A model generated the notes under the pieces. It was given only the letters and a program-made list of their open reading frames with translations, did not search any database and was not told the DNA's origin. The translations under genes and the position numbers were made by a program. Positions 1 through 8,931 of a stretch of 64,000 bases of DNA are shown one piece after another (the stretch's first letter is position 1; each line of letters opens with the position of its first letter). The DNA is from Oceanihabitans gracilariae. Its GTDB lineage: Bacteria; Bacteroidota; Bacteroidia; Flavobacteriales; Flavobacteriaceae. The DNA is taken from assembly GCF_042684485.1 (NCBI RefSeq), contig NZ_JBHULM010000011.1, positions 124,001 through 188,000 of the forward strand. Direction: 5' to 3'.

Positions 1-2737
1 ACCAACTGCAAGCTGGACATCTCCTTCACTTGCAACTACAACCACATATTGGATAACTGCCACAAATGGTAGTTGCGAATCTTTAGTAAGAACTCCTATT
101 GAGGCTACAATAAGCCCTACACCAACGGTTACTTTTACTCCTTCCGCACCTACAGTATGTGGAGCCAATGAAATTATTCAACTTACAGCAGAAGGAGATA
201 TAGAAACCGCATACTTAATTCAAGAAGATTTTGAAACTGGTGATTTAGGCGTGTTTACAACTAATAATATTGTAAATAACGGAGCTACAATTAACAACAA
301 AACAAAATGGCAAAATAGAACAAGTACTTTTGTTCCTTCACAAGAAACTTGGTTTCCTGCCATATCTACAGGTTTTGGAAACAATAAATTTGTAATGTCC
401 ACTTCTGATGTAGGTACATATACCACACATAATCAACTAATTTCACCTACAGTAAATACCACGGCCTTTTTAGACCTTACCTTAGATTTCAAAATGTACC
501 ATTCACGCTATTTTAAAGACAACACTTATCCAACTGATGAAAATGTAAAAATTGAAGTTTCTACGGATGGCGGAACAAATTGGACAGTATTACCTACAGG
601 AAACATAACATCAGATATAGGTATTGGCACCAAATTCGATTTACTATCCTATAACTTAAATGCTTATACAAATGAAAACACCTTAAGAATTAGAATAAAA
701 TATTACGCAGGATGGTGTGATGGTGTTGCCATAGATGATTTTAACTTATATGGAGAAAAAACTATAAACACCGCCTTTGATTATGACACTACAACTGTAG
801 ACGCATATACAGATGCAGCTGCTACAGCTAGCTATACACCAAATACTCCTGCTACTACAATATGGATAAAACCAACACTTACGCAACTAGAAAATGAAAC
901 ATTTAACATTCCTGTTAGCACCACACTATCTAACGGTTGTACAGTAAGCAGTAGTATTGTAGTTACTAACAACACAAAAGTATTTAAAGGAGGTGGTACA
1001 GACTGGAGTGATCCTACCAACTGGAAACCGGAAGGAGTACCAACTCCAGATAATTGTGTTGTTATTCCTGATGGAGAAGCATGTAAAGTACCTAACAATA
1101 TAAGCATACCATTTCCTCCTTTTGACTATCAAGCATATGCTAAAAACCTAACAGTGCACAGCGCTGGAGGTTTAGAAATACTAACAGACAACTATTTAAC
1201 AGTTACAGATTGGGTAAATGTAAAAGCAGGAGGAGATTTAACCATTAAATCTGGAGGTAGCCTAATTCAGGTTACAGACGTAGCTTCTAATAATAATTCT
1301 GGAAATATTACCATGGAAAGAACTGCTACAATTAATAGTCCTTATGATTACATTTATTGGGCATCTCCTGTTGAAGGTTTTAATGTTACAAATGTATCTC
1401 CTGGATCTTCTAATATTTACGAATGGATTCCAACCATAAGTGGTAATTATGGAGATTGGTCAGCAACAACAGAAAATATGATTCCTGGTAAAGGATATAT
1501 TATTAGAAATGTAACAGGTACTCCAACTCCATCAACCCCTGAGTTTGTTGGAACACCAAATAACGGAATAATTACTAAAGCCATTACTAGAGGTACATAT
1601 AATGGAGCAGATTATCCTGGAGGAGGCTCTACAATGGCAACCAAACTAGACGATAACTGGAACTTAATAGGTAACCCTTATCCTTCAGCTATTTCAGCAG
1701 ACACATTTATTTCAACAAATGCTGGAGTAATTGATGATGATGTAAACAACTCTATTCAAGGAACTGTATACCTATGGAGACATATAGAAACTCCTAGCAA
1801 TGCAGTAAACGATCCTTTTTACCAAGGTTATATTTACAATTACACCCCTAACGACTATGTGGCATACAACAGCACAGGTTCTAACCCATCTGGATTTGAT
1901 GGCAAAATTGCTTCAGGGCAAGCCTTTTTTGTACTCATGGAACATACAGCTCCTGTAAATTCAAATGTTATATTCAATAACACCATGCGTGGTGAAACAT
2001 TAAACAACAGTCAGTTTTATAGAACAGAAGAAACTCAGCAACGCACATCAGAAATAGAAAAACATAGAATCTGGTTAGATTTAATTACACCTAGTAATAC
2101 TGCTAATTCTATTTTAGTAGGTTATATTGAAGGAGCTACTAACAGCAAAGATAGATTATATGACGCTTACGAATTAAGTGAAACTAGCGCAAGATTCTAT
2201 TCTTTAATAGAAAATGAAAAAATGTCTATTCAAGGTAAAGCACTACCTTTTCAAGATGCAGACACTGTTCCTCTTGGTATTGAAATTTCTCAAAGCGGAA
2301 ATTACACCATTGCCATCAATAGTTTAGACGGTTTATTTGAAACTACAAATCAATCTATATTTATTGAAGACACATACACTAATACTTTTCATAATTTACG
2401 TATCAATCCGTATAGCTTCAATATAAATGCAGGAACCTATAATGACCGATTTATATTAAGATACACAGATCATTCTTTAAGTGCTACTGATTATGATTTA
2501 AACGCACTTGAAATTTTAGCACCAAATAACAATTATATTAAGGTAATATCTGGAAATAGCACAATAGAAAGTGTTACTGTATATGACCTTTTAGGAAGAG
2601 CCTTAAGAAATCACCAAAATATTAATGCTAAAGAATTTATTATTAACGACAATAAATTTTCTGAAGGTGCTTACATAGTGAAAGTAACACTAGTAAATCA
2701 AAAACAAAAAACACAGAAAGTAATTTTAAAACATTAA
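1..2737 (+). CDS. Large secreted T9SS cargo protein, 3' part only
   Basis: The reading frame is open from base 2 to the stop at 2737, so the 5' end lies outside the window; the GTG at 251 is internal. About 911 residues are visible. The first part is Thr/Ser-rich with Ig-like segments (cysteine pairs near 'GSCES' and 'TVCGAN'), followed by a jelly-roll-like adhesive domain and a long beta-rich region. The last 75 or so residues form a type A sorting domain (ending in a 'YDLLGRAL...GAYIVKVTL...KVILKH' pattern), which directs export through the type IX system. It is probably a surface or secreted adhesin or enzyme, but no catalytic domain is visible here. Its stop overlaps the stop of the convergent next gene by four bases. 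Confidence 0.88.
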   Translation, partial: PTASWTSPSLATTTTYWITATNGSCESLVRTPIEATISPTPTVTFTPSAPTVCGANEIIQLTAEGDIETAYLIQEDFETGDLGVFTTNNIVNNGATINNKTKWQNRTSTFVPSQETWFPAISTGFGNNKFVMSTSDVGTYTTHNQLISPTVNTTAFLDLTLDFKMYHSRYFKDNTYPTDENVKIEVSTDGGTNWTVLPTGNITSDIGIGTKFDLLSYNLNAYTNENTLRIRIKYYAGWCDGVAIDDFNLYGEKTINTAFDYDTTTVDAYTDAAATASYTPNTPATTIWIKPTLTQLENETFNIPVSTTLSNGCTVSSSIVVTNNTKVFKGGGTDWSDPTNWKPEGVPTPDNCVVIPDGEACKVPNNISIPFPPFDYQAYAKNLTVHSAGGLEILTDNYLTVTDWVNVKAGGDLTIKSGGSLIQVTDVASNNNSGNITMERTATINSPYDYIYWASPVEGFNVTNVSPGSSNIYEWIPTISGNYGDWSATTENMIPGKGYIIRNVTGTPTPSTPEFVGTPNNGIITKAITRGTYNGADYPGGGSTMATKLDDNWNLIGNPYPSAISADTFISTNAGVIDDDVNNSIQGTVYLWRHIETPSNAVNDPFYQGYIYNYTPNDYVAYNSTGSNPSGFDGKIASGQAFFVLMEHTAPVNSNVIFNNTMRGETLNNSQFYRTEETQQRTSEIEKHRIWLDLITPSNTANSILVGYIEGATNSKDRLYDAYELSETSARFYSLIENEKMSIQGKALPFQDADTVPLGIEISQSGNYTIAINSLDGLFETTNQSIFIEDTYTNTFHNLRINPYSFNINAGTYNDRFILRYTDHSLSATDYDLNALEILAPNNNYIKVISGNSTIESVTVYDLLGRALRNHQNINAKEFIINDNKFSEGAYIVKVTLVNQKQKTQKVILKH

Positions 2738-3057
2738 TAATATTTTAAAAAACTATAAAAAGGCCTTGATTTTAAATAATTAAGGTCTTTTTCATTGGTA
2801 TAAGCCTCACGTTCAAATGAAATATTTCTATATGCTTGCTGCCAATTTCTACAAGTAAGCAATCGTATAAAAAATTCAAAAACATATAAAATATAAAACG
2901 GAATAACCAACAATTCTAATTGTTGCTTAAAATGAATTTTTTCATGATTCAATAAAATTTTATTCTGTTTTAAACTACTATGTTTTAAAAACACAAACGG
3001 AAACAGTGTAATTCCTGTATATCCTTTAGGCACCAAAAATTTAGAAATAAAAATCAT
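2734..3057 (-). CDS. Small HExxH-motif membrane protein, conserved in Flavobacteriia
   Basis: A 107-residue protein of unknown function. It carries HEKIH (His38, Glu39, His42), which fits the HExxH zinc-binding signature of metallopeptidases, then a hydrophobic segment at about 48-66, then 'FEREAY' (Glu82, Glu84) that could give a third ligand. The layout resembles a stripped-down membrane zincin of the M48/M56 kind, but it is far shorter than those families. Homologues of this size are common in Flavobacteriia and are normally annotated as hypothetical. Protease activity is inference. It converges on the secreted-protein gene, the two stop codons sharing TTAA. Confidence 0.75.
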   Translation of the reverse strand: MIFISKFLVPKGYTGITLFPFVFLKHSSLKQNKILLNHEKIHFKQQLELLVIPFYILYVFEFFIRLLTCRNWQQAYRNISFEREAYTNEKDLNYLKSRPFYSFLKYY

Positions 3058-3092
3058 AATTTATACCACTCAAAAATCAAACCAAATTACAT

Positions 3093-3100
3093 TATCTTTG
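3093..3100 (+). promoter_or_regulatory. Candidate -7 promoter box TATCTTTG
   Basis: Matches the Bacteroidota -7 consensus TAnnTTTG and ends only four bases before the ATG of the DUF5522 gene, so a transcript from it would have almost no leader. No clear -33 TTTG lies at the expected distance. Confidence 0.35.
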
Positions 3101-3104
3101 TTAG

Positions 3105-3278
3105 ATGAAGAAATTTGTTCCCATTGAAGAAGGTGATTATTACCTAACACCAGAAGGCTACAAATGTTTCACAGAGCAATACCATTTAAAACGTGGTTAC
3201 TGTTGCGAAAGTGGTTGCAGACATTGTCCTTATGGTTTTAACGCATCAACCTCACGTAAAACAATTAAAAAAAAGTAA
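3105..3278 (+). CDS. DUF5522 mini-protein
   Basis: A 57-residue protein starting MKKFVPIEEGDYYLTPEG. It carries the family pattern 'TEQYHLKRGYCCESGCRHCP' (residues about 23-42), with four cysteines and a histidine spaced as for a small metal site (CC-x3-C-x2-HC). This fits DUF5522, a small family of unknown function widespread in Bacteroidetes. It ends 14 bases before urocanate hydratase and is on the same strand, so the two may be co-transcribed. A metal-binding role is inference from the cysteines. Confidence 0.82.
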   Translation: MKKFVPIEEGDYYLTPEGYKCFTEQYHLKRGYCCESGCRHCPYGFNASTSRKTIKKK

Positions 3279-3292
3279 ATTCTTTAACAAAC

Positions 3293-5272
3293 ATGACATT
3301 TAAAGAGCAAATATTACAAGGCATTCCAGATACTTTACCACAACCAAAAGCATATGAAACAGAAATAAACCACGCTCCTAAGCGTAAAGACATTTTAACT
3401 GCTGAAGAAAAAAAACTAGCATTACGTAATGCCCTACGTTATTTTAATAAAAAACAACATGCAGAATTACTTCCAGAATTTAAAAACGAATTAGAAACCT
3501 ACGGAAGAATCTACATGTATCGTTTACGTCCTGATTACAAAATGTACGCAAGACCAATAGACGAATATCCTGCAAAATCAAAACAAGCAGCTGCCATCAT
3601 GCTAATGATACAAAACAACCTAGATTATGCAGTAGCGCAACATCCACATGAACTAATTACATATGGTGGTAATGGTGCTGTTTTTTCTAACTGGGCACAA
3701 TACAGGCTAACCATGAAATATTTGGCAGAAATGAATGAAGAACAAACCCTTGTTATGTACTCTGGTCATCCTATGGGTTTATTTCCTAGCCACAAAAATG
3801 CACCACGTGTTGTAGTAACAAACGGAATGATGATTCCTAATTACTCCAAACCAGATGATTGGGAAAAATTCAATGCGCTTGGCGTGACACAATACGGACA
3901 AATGACAGCAGGAAGCTATATGTACATAGGTCCGCAAGGTATTGTTCATGGTACAACCATAACCGTTTTAAACGGCTTTAGAAAAATAAAAAAAGAACCT
4001 AAAGGAAACCTATTTGTTACCTCTGGTTTAGGAGGCATGTCTGGTGCACAACCAAAAGCTGGTAACATTGCTGGCTGTATTACAGTTTGCGCAGAAGTAA
4101 ACCCTAAAATCACACAAGTACGATTAGATCAAGGTTGGATAGACGAAAAAATAACAGACTTAGATAAACTAGTCTCTCGCGTTAATAAAGCGAAAACAGA
4201 AAAAGAAACTATTTCAATAGCATACTTAGGAAACATTGTTGACGTCTGGGAAAAATTTGATGAAGCAAACATACATATAGACTTAGGAAGCGATCAAACC
4301 TCACTTCATAATCCTTGGGCTGGAGGATACTATCCTGTTGACATCTCTTTTGAAGATGCTAATGACATGATGGCCAACAATCCTGAATTATTTAAAGAAA
4401 AAGTACAAGAAACATTACGAAGACACGCAGATGCCATTAATAAACATACTGCAAAAGGAACGTATTTCTTTGATTACGGAAACGCTTTTCTTCTAGAAGC
4501 TTCTCGTGCAGGAGCAGATATTATGGCAAAAAATGGCATAGATTTTAAATACCCAAGTTATGTACAAGACATTATGGGACCTATGTGTTTCGACTATGGT
4601 TTCGGACCATTCCGTTGGGTTTGCGCATCAGGAAAACCTGAAGACTTAGCAAAAACAGACGCTATTGCATGCAATGTGTTAGAAGAAATTAAAAAGAACT
4701 CTCCAATAGAAATTCAGCAACAGATGGCTGATAATATTCAATGGATACAGGGAGCTCAAGAAAACAAATTAGTAGTAGGCTCACAAGCAAGAATACTATA
4801 TGCAGATGCTGAAGGAAGAATGAAAATAGCCCAAGCCTTTAATGATGCTATTGCAAATGGCGAAATTGGTTATGTAGTTTTAGGTCGTGATCATCATGAT
4901 GTTTCTGGTACAGACTCACCTTATAGAGAAACAAGCAATATTTATGATGGTTCCCGTTTTACTGCAGATATGGCTATACAAAATGTAATTGGTGATAGTT
5001 TTAGAGGTGCTACTTGGGTTAGTATTCATAATGGTGGTGGCGTTGGCTGGGGAGAAGTTATTAATGGTGGATTTGGTATGGTTCTTGATGGTACTACAGA
5101 AGCATCTAAACGCTTAAATGCCATGCTTTTCTGGGATGTAAACAATGGTATTTCAAGAAGAAGTTGGGCAAGAAATTCTGGAGCAGAATTTGCTATTAAA
5201 CGCGCTATGGAAGTAGAACCTAATTTAAAAGTAACACTACCAAATCATGTGGACGATGCTTTACTGAATTGA
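3293..5272 (+). CDS. hutU: Urocanate hydratase (urocanase)
   Basis: Catalyses the second step of histidine breakdown in the cytoplasm, urocanate to 4-imidazolone-5-propionate, using a tightly bound NAD+. The 659-residue protein carries strong urocanase motifs: 'TYGGNGAVFSNWAQ' (about 122-135), 'GQMTAGSYMYIGPQG' (about 202-216), 'DQTSLHNPWAGGYYP' (about 334-348) and 'GRDHHDVSGTDSPYRET'. It is longer than the proteobacterial enzyme (about 555 residues) but normal for the Bacteroidetes type. No hutH, hutI or hutG lies next to it, so the rest of the pathway must be elsewhere. Confidence 0.96.
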   Translation: MTFKEQILQGIPDTLPQPKAYETEINHAPKRKDILTAEEKKLALRNALRYFNKKQHAELLPEFKNELETYGRIYMYRLRPDYKMYARPIDEYPAKSKQAAAIMLMIQNNLDYAVAQHPHELITYGGNGAVFSNWAQYRLTMKYLAEMNEEQTLVMYSGHPMGLFPSHKNAPRVVVTNGMMIPNYSKPDDWEKFNALGVTQYGQMTAGSYMYIGPQGIVHGTTITVLNGFRKIKKEPKGNLFVTSGLGGMSGAQPKAGNIAGCITVCAEVNPKITQVRLDQGWIDEKITDLDKLVSRVNKAKTEKETISIAYLGNIVDVWEKFDEANIHIDLGSDQTSLHNPWAGGYYPVDISFEDANDMMANNPELFKEKVQETLRRHADAINKHTAKGTYFFDYGNAFLLEASRAGADIMAKNGIDFKYPSYVQDIMGPMCFDYGFGPFRWVCASGKPEDLAKTDAIACNVLEEIKKNSPIEIQQQMADNIQWIQGAQENKLVVGSQARILYADAEGRMKIAQAFNDAIANGEIGYVVLGRDHHDVSGTDSPYRETSNIYDGSRFTADMAIQNVIGDSFRGATWVSIHNGGGVGWGEVINGGFGMVLDGTTEASKRLNAMLFWDVNNGISRRSWARNSGAEFAIKRAMEVEPNLKVTLPNHVDDALLN

Positions 5273-5292
5273 AAATTTAAAAAATTGCAATT

Positions 5293-5826
5293 ATGAAAAA
5301 CCTAATCACTATTACATCTGTACTACTCCTATTAGTAGTAACTACCTCTTGTAGCTCTGTAAGAGTTGCATCAGACTATGACAAACAAGCAAATTTTAAT
5401 GATTTTAAAACCTTTGCTTTTTATAAAACAGGAATTGATAAAGCAGAAATTAATGACCTTGATAAGCGTAGAATTCTACGTGCTATTGAAGCAGAATTAC
5501 TTGCTAAAGGATTTACAAAATCTAAAAACCCAGATTTACTGGTTAGTATATTTACTAAATCTAGAGAAAAAGTAAATGTGTATAACAATGGTTTTGGTCC
5601 TTACGGTTATGGTTGGGGATGGAGCCCTTGGTATTGGAATAACTACAATACCGTATCTACTTCTACAGAAGGAATTCTTTATATAGATTTAATTGATGCT
5701 AACAAAAAAGAACTAGTATGGCAAGGACATGGTACTGGCTATCTATCTCAAAATAAAAAAGAAGAACGAATTAAAGAGTTTGTTACTAAAATCATGGAGA
5801 AATATCCTCCTGGTATAGAAAATTAA
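5293..5826 (+). CDS. DUF4136 lipoprotein
   Basis: A 177-residue lipoprotein. The signal sequence ends in a lipobox-like 'VVTTSC' with Cys20 followed by Ser-Ser, so it should be lipid-anchored in the envelope. The body shows the DUF4136 pattern: 'FNDFKTFAFYK', 'RRILRAIEAELLAKGF', 'NPDLLVSIFTK' and near the end 'GILYIDLIDANKKELVWQGHGTG'. A Gly/Tyr/Trp-rich loop lies at about 100-118. Function is unknown. It starts 20 bases after hutU and is followed by a strong hairpin terminator. Confidence 0.85.
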   Translation: MKNLITITSVLLLLVVTTSCSSVRVASDYDKQANFNDFKTFAFYKTGIDKAEINDLDKRRILRAIEAELLAKGFTKSKNPDLLVSIFTKSREKVNVYNNGFGPYGYGWGWSPWYWNNYNTVSTSTEGILYIDLIDANKKELVWQGHGTGYLSQNKKEERIKEFVTKIMEKYPPGIEN

Positions 5827-5837
5827 TTGCACAAAAA

Positions 5838-5868
5838 AACCACTCTAATTAAGAGTGGTTTTTTTTAT
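5838..5868. terminator. Bidirectional Rho-independent terminator
   Basis: Perfect 9-bp stem AACCACTCT / AGAGTGGTT around AATTA, with an A-run before and a run of eight T after. It serves both the convergent lipoprotein gene and the Spy/CpxP-like gene. Confidence 0.88.
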
Positions 5869-5889
5869 ATGTAATTGTATTTATATTGC

Positions 5890-6237
5890 TTATTTTTTTA
5901 ATGAAGCTAAATATGCCTCATACTGTTCTGCATTTAAAATACTTTTCAATTTCATATTAGCTCTTTCTAATAAAGCAGCTTTTGCTCTTTGTACTTCTGT
6001 AATATTAGTATTACCTTTTAAGCCATTAAAGTTTTGTTGTAAATCAACTAGCACTTTGTATGCTTCCGTTTGCTGTTCTCCTGTAAGAGCAACTGTTTGA
6101 TGTAATTCATGTAATTGTTTCTTAGCAATCGCTTCAGGAAACTCAGCCTCTGCTACTCTAGAATCCTGTGCTTGTGTCTGTTGCATACCAATAAAAAAAA
6201 CAGCTATTAAGCTTAAAAGTGTAATATACTTTTTCAT
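5890..6237 (-). CDS. Secreted Spy/CpxP-like protein
   Basis: Start chosen at MKKYITLL (6237), because it begins a clean signal peptide cleaved at about QTQA|QD; an in-frame ATG 16 codons upstream would put charged residues ahead of it. The mature part (about 95 residues) is helical, with 'VALTGEQQTEAYKVL' and 'LERANMKLKSILNAEQYEAY' resembling the LTxxQ repeats of Spy/CpxP periplasmic chaperone-like proteins. The match is by pattern only, so the role is tentative. It is a single gene with a terminator at its end. Confidence 0.68.
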   Translation of the reverse strand: MKKYITLLSLIAVFFIGMQQTQAQDSRVAEAEFPEAIAKKQLHELHQTVALTGEQQTEAYKVLVDLQQNFNGLKGNTNITEVQRAKAALLERANMKLKSILNAEQYEAYLASLKK

Positions 6238-6388
6238 GTTAATTATTTTATAATGATTAAAAAATTTCAGTGATCCAATATACAATTTTTTTTAAAACTA
6301 CAATTAAATTAAACCAACATATGCTAGTCTAACATGCTAACACACTCTATGAATCTTCAATATTTAAAGCAAATTAAAAATTAAATAA

Positions 6389-6685
6389 TTATAATAGATA
6401 TGGTTTTGCATAACCATTAGCTACTAACCACGAATTAACATGTACATCATCTACTAGTATGTTTACTAAATAAGAACCATACTTTCCTAGTTTATCCTTT
6501 TAGCAAGGAATTTACACCTCCTTATCTAGAATTAAACCCCTTACTATATCTCTAGTTTTTTTCCTTCCTCTTATTTTTCCTCGTTATGCAGGTGTATTAA
6601 CTCCATATAAGTGAAGCTTCATTTCTTGAAAATGAAAAAAAACTAAATCTATGACAGCGCTAACTGCATATCCATCATAAACATC
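6389..6685 (-). pseudogene. Decayed thermonuclease (SNase-family) gene
   Basis: Read on the minus strand, one frame of 99 codons looks like a staphylococcal-nuclease-family protein, but it contains three in-frame stops (after 'YGVNTPA', after 'LILDKEV' and after 'IPC'). Recognisable pieces are 'VYDGYAVSAVIDL' (family: DGDT), 'MKLHLYGVNTPA' (family: RLYGVDAPE), 'TRDIVRGLILDKEV' and the C-terminal 'GKYGSYLVNILVDDVHVNSW' then 'NGYAKPYLL' and a stop. No frameshift is needed. The catalytic Asp/Thr of DGDT and the Glu of the TPE motif are lost. It lies between the E1 gene and the Spy-like gene; the frame may extend a few codons upstream, towards 6710. This gap otherwise holds nothing recognised. 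Confidence 0.75.
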
Positions 6686-6711
6686 TAGATTTTTTTTTAA
6701 TTTTATAAAGG

Positions 6712-8793
6712 TTAATATTTTAATATCTCTAAAACTTTAGCTTTCACTTTTTCTGTGGAAGGAATCATCGTTTGTTCTAAAGTAGAATTCAACGGAATTG
6801 CTGGCATGTTTTCACTACCAATAGTCATTACTGGTGCATCTAGATATTTAAAGCATTCTTCTTGAATTTTTCCAGATAATGCTCTAGCAAAACTATTATT
6901 AGAAGGTTCTTCTGTCACCACCAAACATTTCCCTGTTTTCTTTACCGATTTCATAATCGTGTCTTCGTCTAAAGGAAATAAAGTTCGTAAATCTATAATC
7001 TCTATTTGATCGCGCATATCTAATTCTCCCGAAGCGTTATAAGCCCAATGCACTCCCATTCCGTAAGTAACAATCGTTAAAGTTTCTACACTTTCTTGTT
7101 TCCAAATTTCTTGTAAAACCCATGCTTTTCCAAAAGGCAACACATAATCTTCACTTGGTTCTACAGAGGTTGCTCCTTGCGTTCCAGGCACTTTAGACCA
7201 ATACAAACCTTTGTGCTCTAAAATCACTACAGGATTTGGGTCGTAATATGCTGCTTTCATTAAACCTTTTAAATCGGCTCCATTACTTGGATAGGCAATT
7301 TTAATACCTCTAATATTAGTAATCACACTTTCTACAGAAGATGAATGGTAAGGTCCACCACTTCCATACGCACCAATTGGCACACGTAAAATCATAGAAA
7401 CTGGCCATTTTCCGTTACTTAAATAGCAACTTCTACTCACTTCGGTAAACAACTGGTTTAAGCCTGGCCAAATATAATCGGCAAATTGCACCTCAACAAT
7501 AGGTTTTAATCCTACTGCAGACATACCAACAGTGGAACCTACTATAAAGGCTTCTTGTATTGGTGTATTAAAAACGCGATCGTCTCCAAATTTTTGCGCT
7601 AAGGTGGCAGCTTCTCTAAAAACACCGCCTAATCTCCCACCAACATCTTGTCCGTACAACAAGCATTCTTTATGCTTTTTCATCAACTCTTCAACGGCAA
7701 ATAAAGCGCAATCTACCATCACCACTTTTTCGGCACCTTCTGGCGCACGTGTTCCTTGTTCTTCGGTTATTGGTGTTGGTACAAAATCATTAGTAAATAA
7801 ATCTTCCGGTTTTGGATCTTCGGCTAATAATGCTTTTTCAAAGTCTGCTTGTACTTTAGCTTTCGCGGAATTTTCTATCGCTTCAATTTCTGTTTCCGTA
7901 AATCCATGATCTTTTAATTGTTGCTTTAAAACTGGATAAGGATCTCGAGAACGTGCTTCTTCTAAATCATCACGATACCATTCCATTCTCACACCAGAAG
8001 TATGATGATTTAGTAAAGGAACTTTCGCGTGTACTAAAAAAGGTCTTCGTTCTGTACGAATGGTTTCTATAACTTTTCCTAACGCTTCATAACTTTCTAT
8101 AAAATTGGCTCCATCAATAGAAATCGCTTCTAAACCTTTAAAACCTTGTGCATATTCAAATGCACTTTGTGCTCGTGTTTCTGCTGCATTGGCAGAAATA
8201 TCCCAACCATTATCTTGTACCAAATACAAAATTGGCATTTGTTTTAAAGCTGCCATCTGAAAAGCTTCTGCTATTTCTCCTTCGGTTACGGAAGCATCTC
8301 CTAAAGAACAAACTGTTATTGGTTTTAGAGATTCTTCGCTATCGCTCTTAATAACATTAGCATTGCTAATTCCCTGTAATTCGATATACTGCATTCCCAT
8401 AGCAACTCCTGTTGCTGGAATAGTTTGCATACCTGTTGCAGAAGATTGATGCGGAATTTTCGGCTTATCATCATCCTTTAAACTTGGATGTGAATAATAG
8501 GTTCTTCCTCCAGAAAACGGATCGTCTTTTTTAGCTAATAATTGCAACATCAAATCGTAAGGTTCTAGGCCAAAAGAAAGCAACATCGCATCATCTCTAT
8601 AATATGGAAACGCATAATCTTGCGGTAACAATTGCATACCTAAAGCAATTTGAATCGCTTCATGACCTCTCGATGTGGCATGCACATATTTTGAAACTTG
8701 TTTAAAATTAGCTTCGTATAGTTCTGCCATTGCTTTGGCGGTACATAATTTTGAAAATCCTTTTTTTAGTATGTCTTTATTTAAAGCACTCAT
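6712..8793 (-). CDS. 2-oxoacid dehydrogenase E1, fused alpha and beta subunits (branched-chain type)
   Basis: Thiamine-diphosphate-dependent decarboxylase that starts the oxidative decarboxylation of branched-chain 2-oxoacids, together with the E2 just upstream. The 693 residues join an E1-alpha half (about 1-330; TPP/Mg site 'GDASVTEGE...QDNGWDIS') and an E1-beta half (about 350-693; 'LYGQDVGGRLGGVFREA', 'FNTPIQEAFIVG', 'PSNGADLKGLMKAAYYDPNP'). Such fused E1 proteins are usual in Bacteroidetes. Residues about 145-155 (NVIKSDSEESL) are encoded by a copy of a dispersed palindromic repeat. It follows E2 in the same direction, with repeat copy C between. Substrate preference is inferred from the fusion type and could be broader. 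Confidence 0.9.
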   Translation of the reverse strand: MSALNKDILKKGFSKLCTAKAMAELYEANFKQVSKYVHATSRGHEAIQIALGMQLLPQDYAFPYYRDDAMLLSFGLEPYDLMLQLLAKKDDPFSGGRTYYSHPSLKDDDKPKIPHQSSATGMQTIPATGVAMGMQYIELQGISNANVIKSDSEESLKPITVCSLGDASVTEGEIAEAFQMAALKQMPILYLVQDNGWDISANAAETRAQSAFEYAQGFKGLEAISIDGANFIESYEALGKVIETIRTERRPFLVHAKVPLLNHHTSGVRMEWYRDDLEEARSRDPYPVLKQQLKDHGFTETEIEAIENSAKAKVQADFEKALLAEDPKPEDLFTNDFVPTPITEEQGTRAPEGAEKVVMVDCALFAVEELMKKHKECLLYGQDVGGRLGGVFREAATLAQKFGDDRVFNTPIQEAFIVGSTVGMSAVGLKPIVEVQFADYIWPGLNQLFTEVSRSCYLSNGKWPVSMILRVPIGAYGSGGPYHSSSVESVITNIRGIKIAYPSNGADLKGLMKAAYYDPNPVVILEHKGLYWSKVPGTQGATSVEPSEDYVLPFGKAWVLQEIWKQESVETLTIVTYGMGVHWAYNASGELDMRDQIEIIDLRTLFPLDEDTIMKSVKKTGKCLVVTEEPSNNSFARALSGKIQEECFKYLDAPVMTIGSENMPAIPLNSTLEQTMIPSTEKVKAKVLEILKY
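8328..8359. repeat. Palindromic repeat inside the E1 gene
   Basis: GAGATTCTTCGCTATCGCTC followed by TTAATAACATT. It matches the intergenic copies at 21259 and 21882 (GAGATTCTTCGCTTTGCTCT then GAATGACAT). It is in frame and adds about 11 residues between a beta strand and the TPP motif. Confidence 0.65.
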
Positions 8794-8807
8794 ATTTTAT
8801 TTTTTTT

Positions 8808-8876
8808 GGCGTTCGAGCGGGCTTTACGTTGCAAGTCCTCGCTGCGCTGTGGGCTTTTCACTACAATCCCTAACGC
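8808..8876 (+). repeat. GGCGTTA...TAACGC element, copy C (short)
   Basis: Starts GGCGTT and ends ATCCCTAACGC, with GCGGGCTTTACGTTGC in the left arm, as in copies A, B and D. The centre is replaced by a GC-richer 'TCGCTGCGCTGTGGGC'. It fills the gap between the E2 and E1 genes. Confidence 0.6.
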
Positions 8877-8931
8877 GAGATTTCGATGTAGACCTCAGCA
8901 GTTTCAAAAACCAGTGTGATCTTTTCTAATA

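Noticed and set aside
251..2737. GTG at 251 as the start of the first secreted protein
   Set aside because: The frame is open to base 2 with protein-like Ig-type sequence upstream, so the gene begins before the window.
3293..5272. Complete histidine-utilisation operon
   Set aside because: Only urocanate hydratase is present; none of the neighbouring genes belong to the pathway.
7532..7909. Open frame on the plus strand opposite the E1 gene, and many like it opposite alaS, paaZ, der and tkt
   Set aside because: They lie fully antisense to well-supported genes, show no family pattern and reflect codon bias of the true strand.
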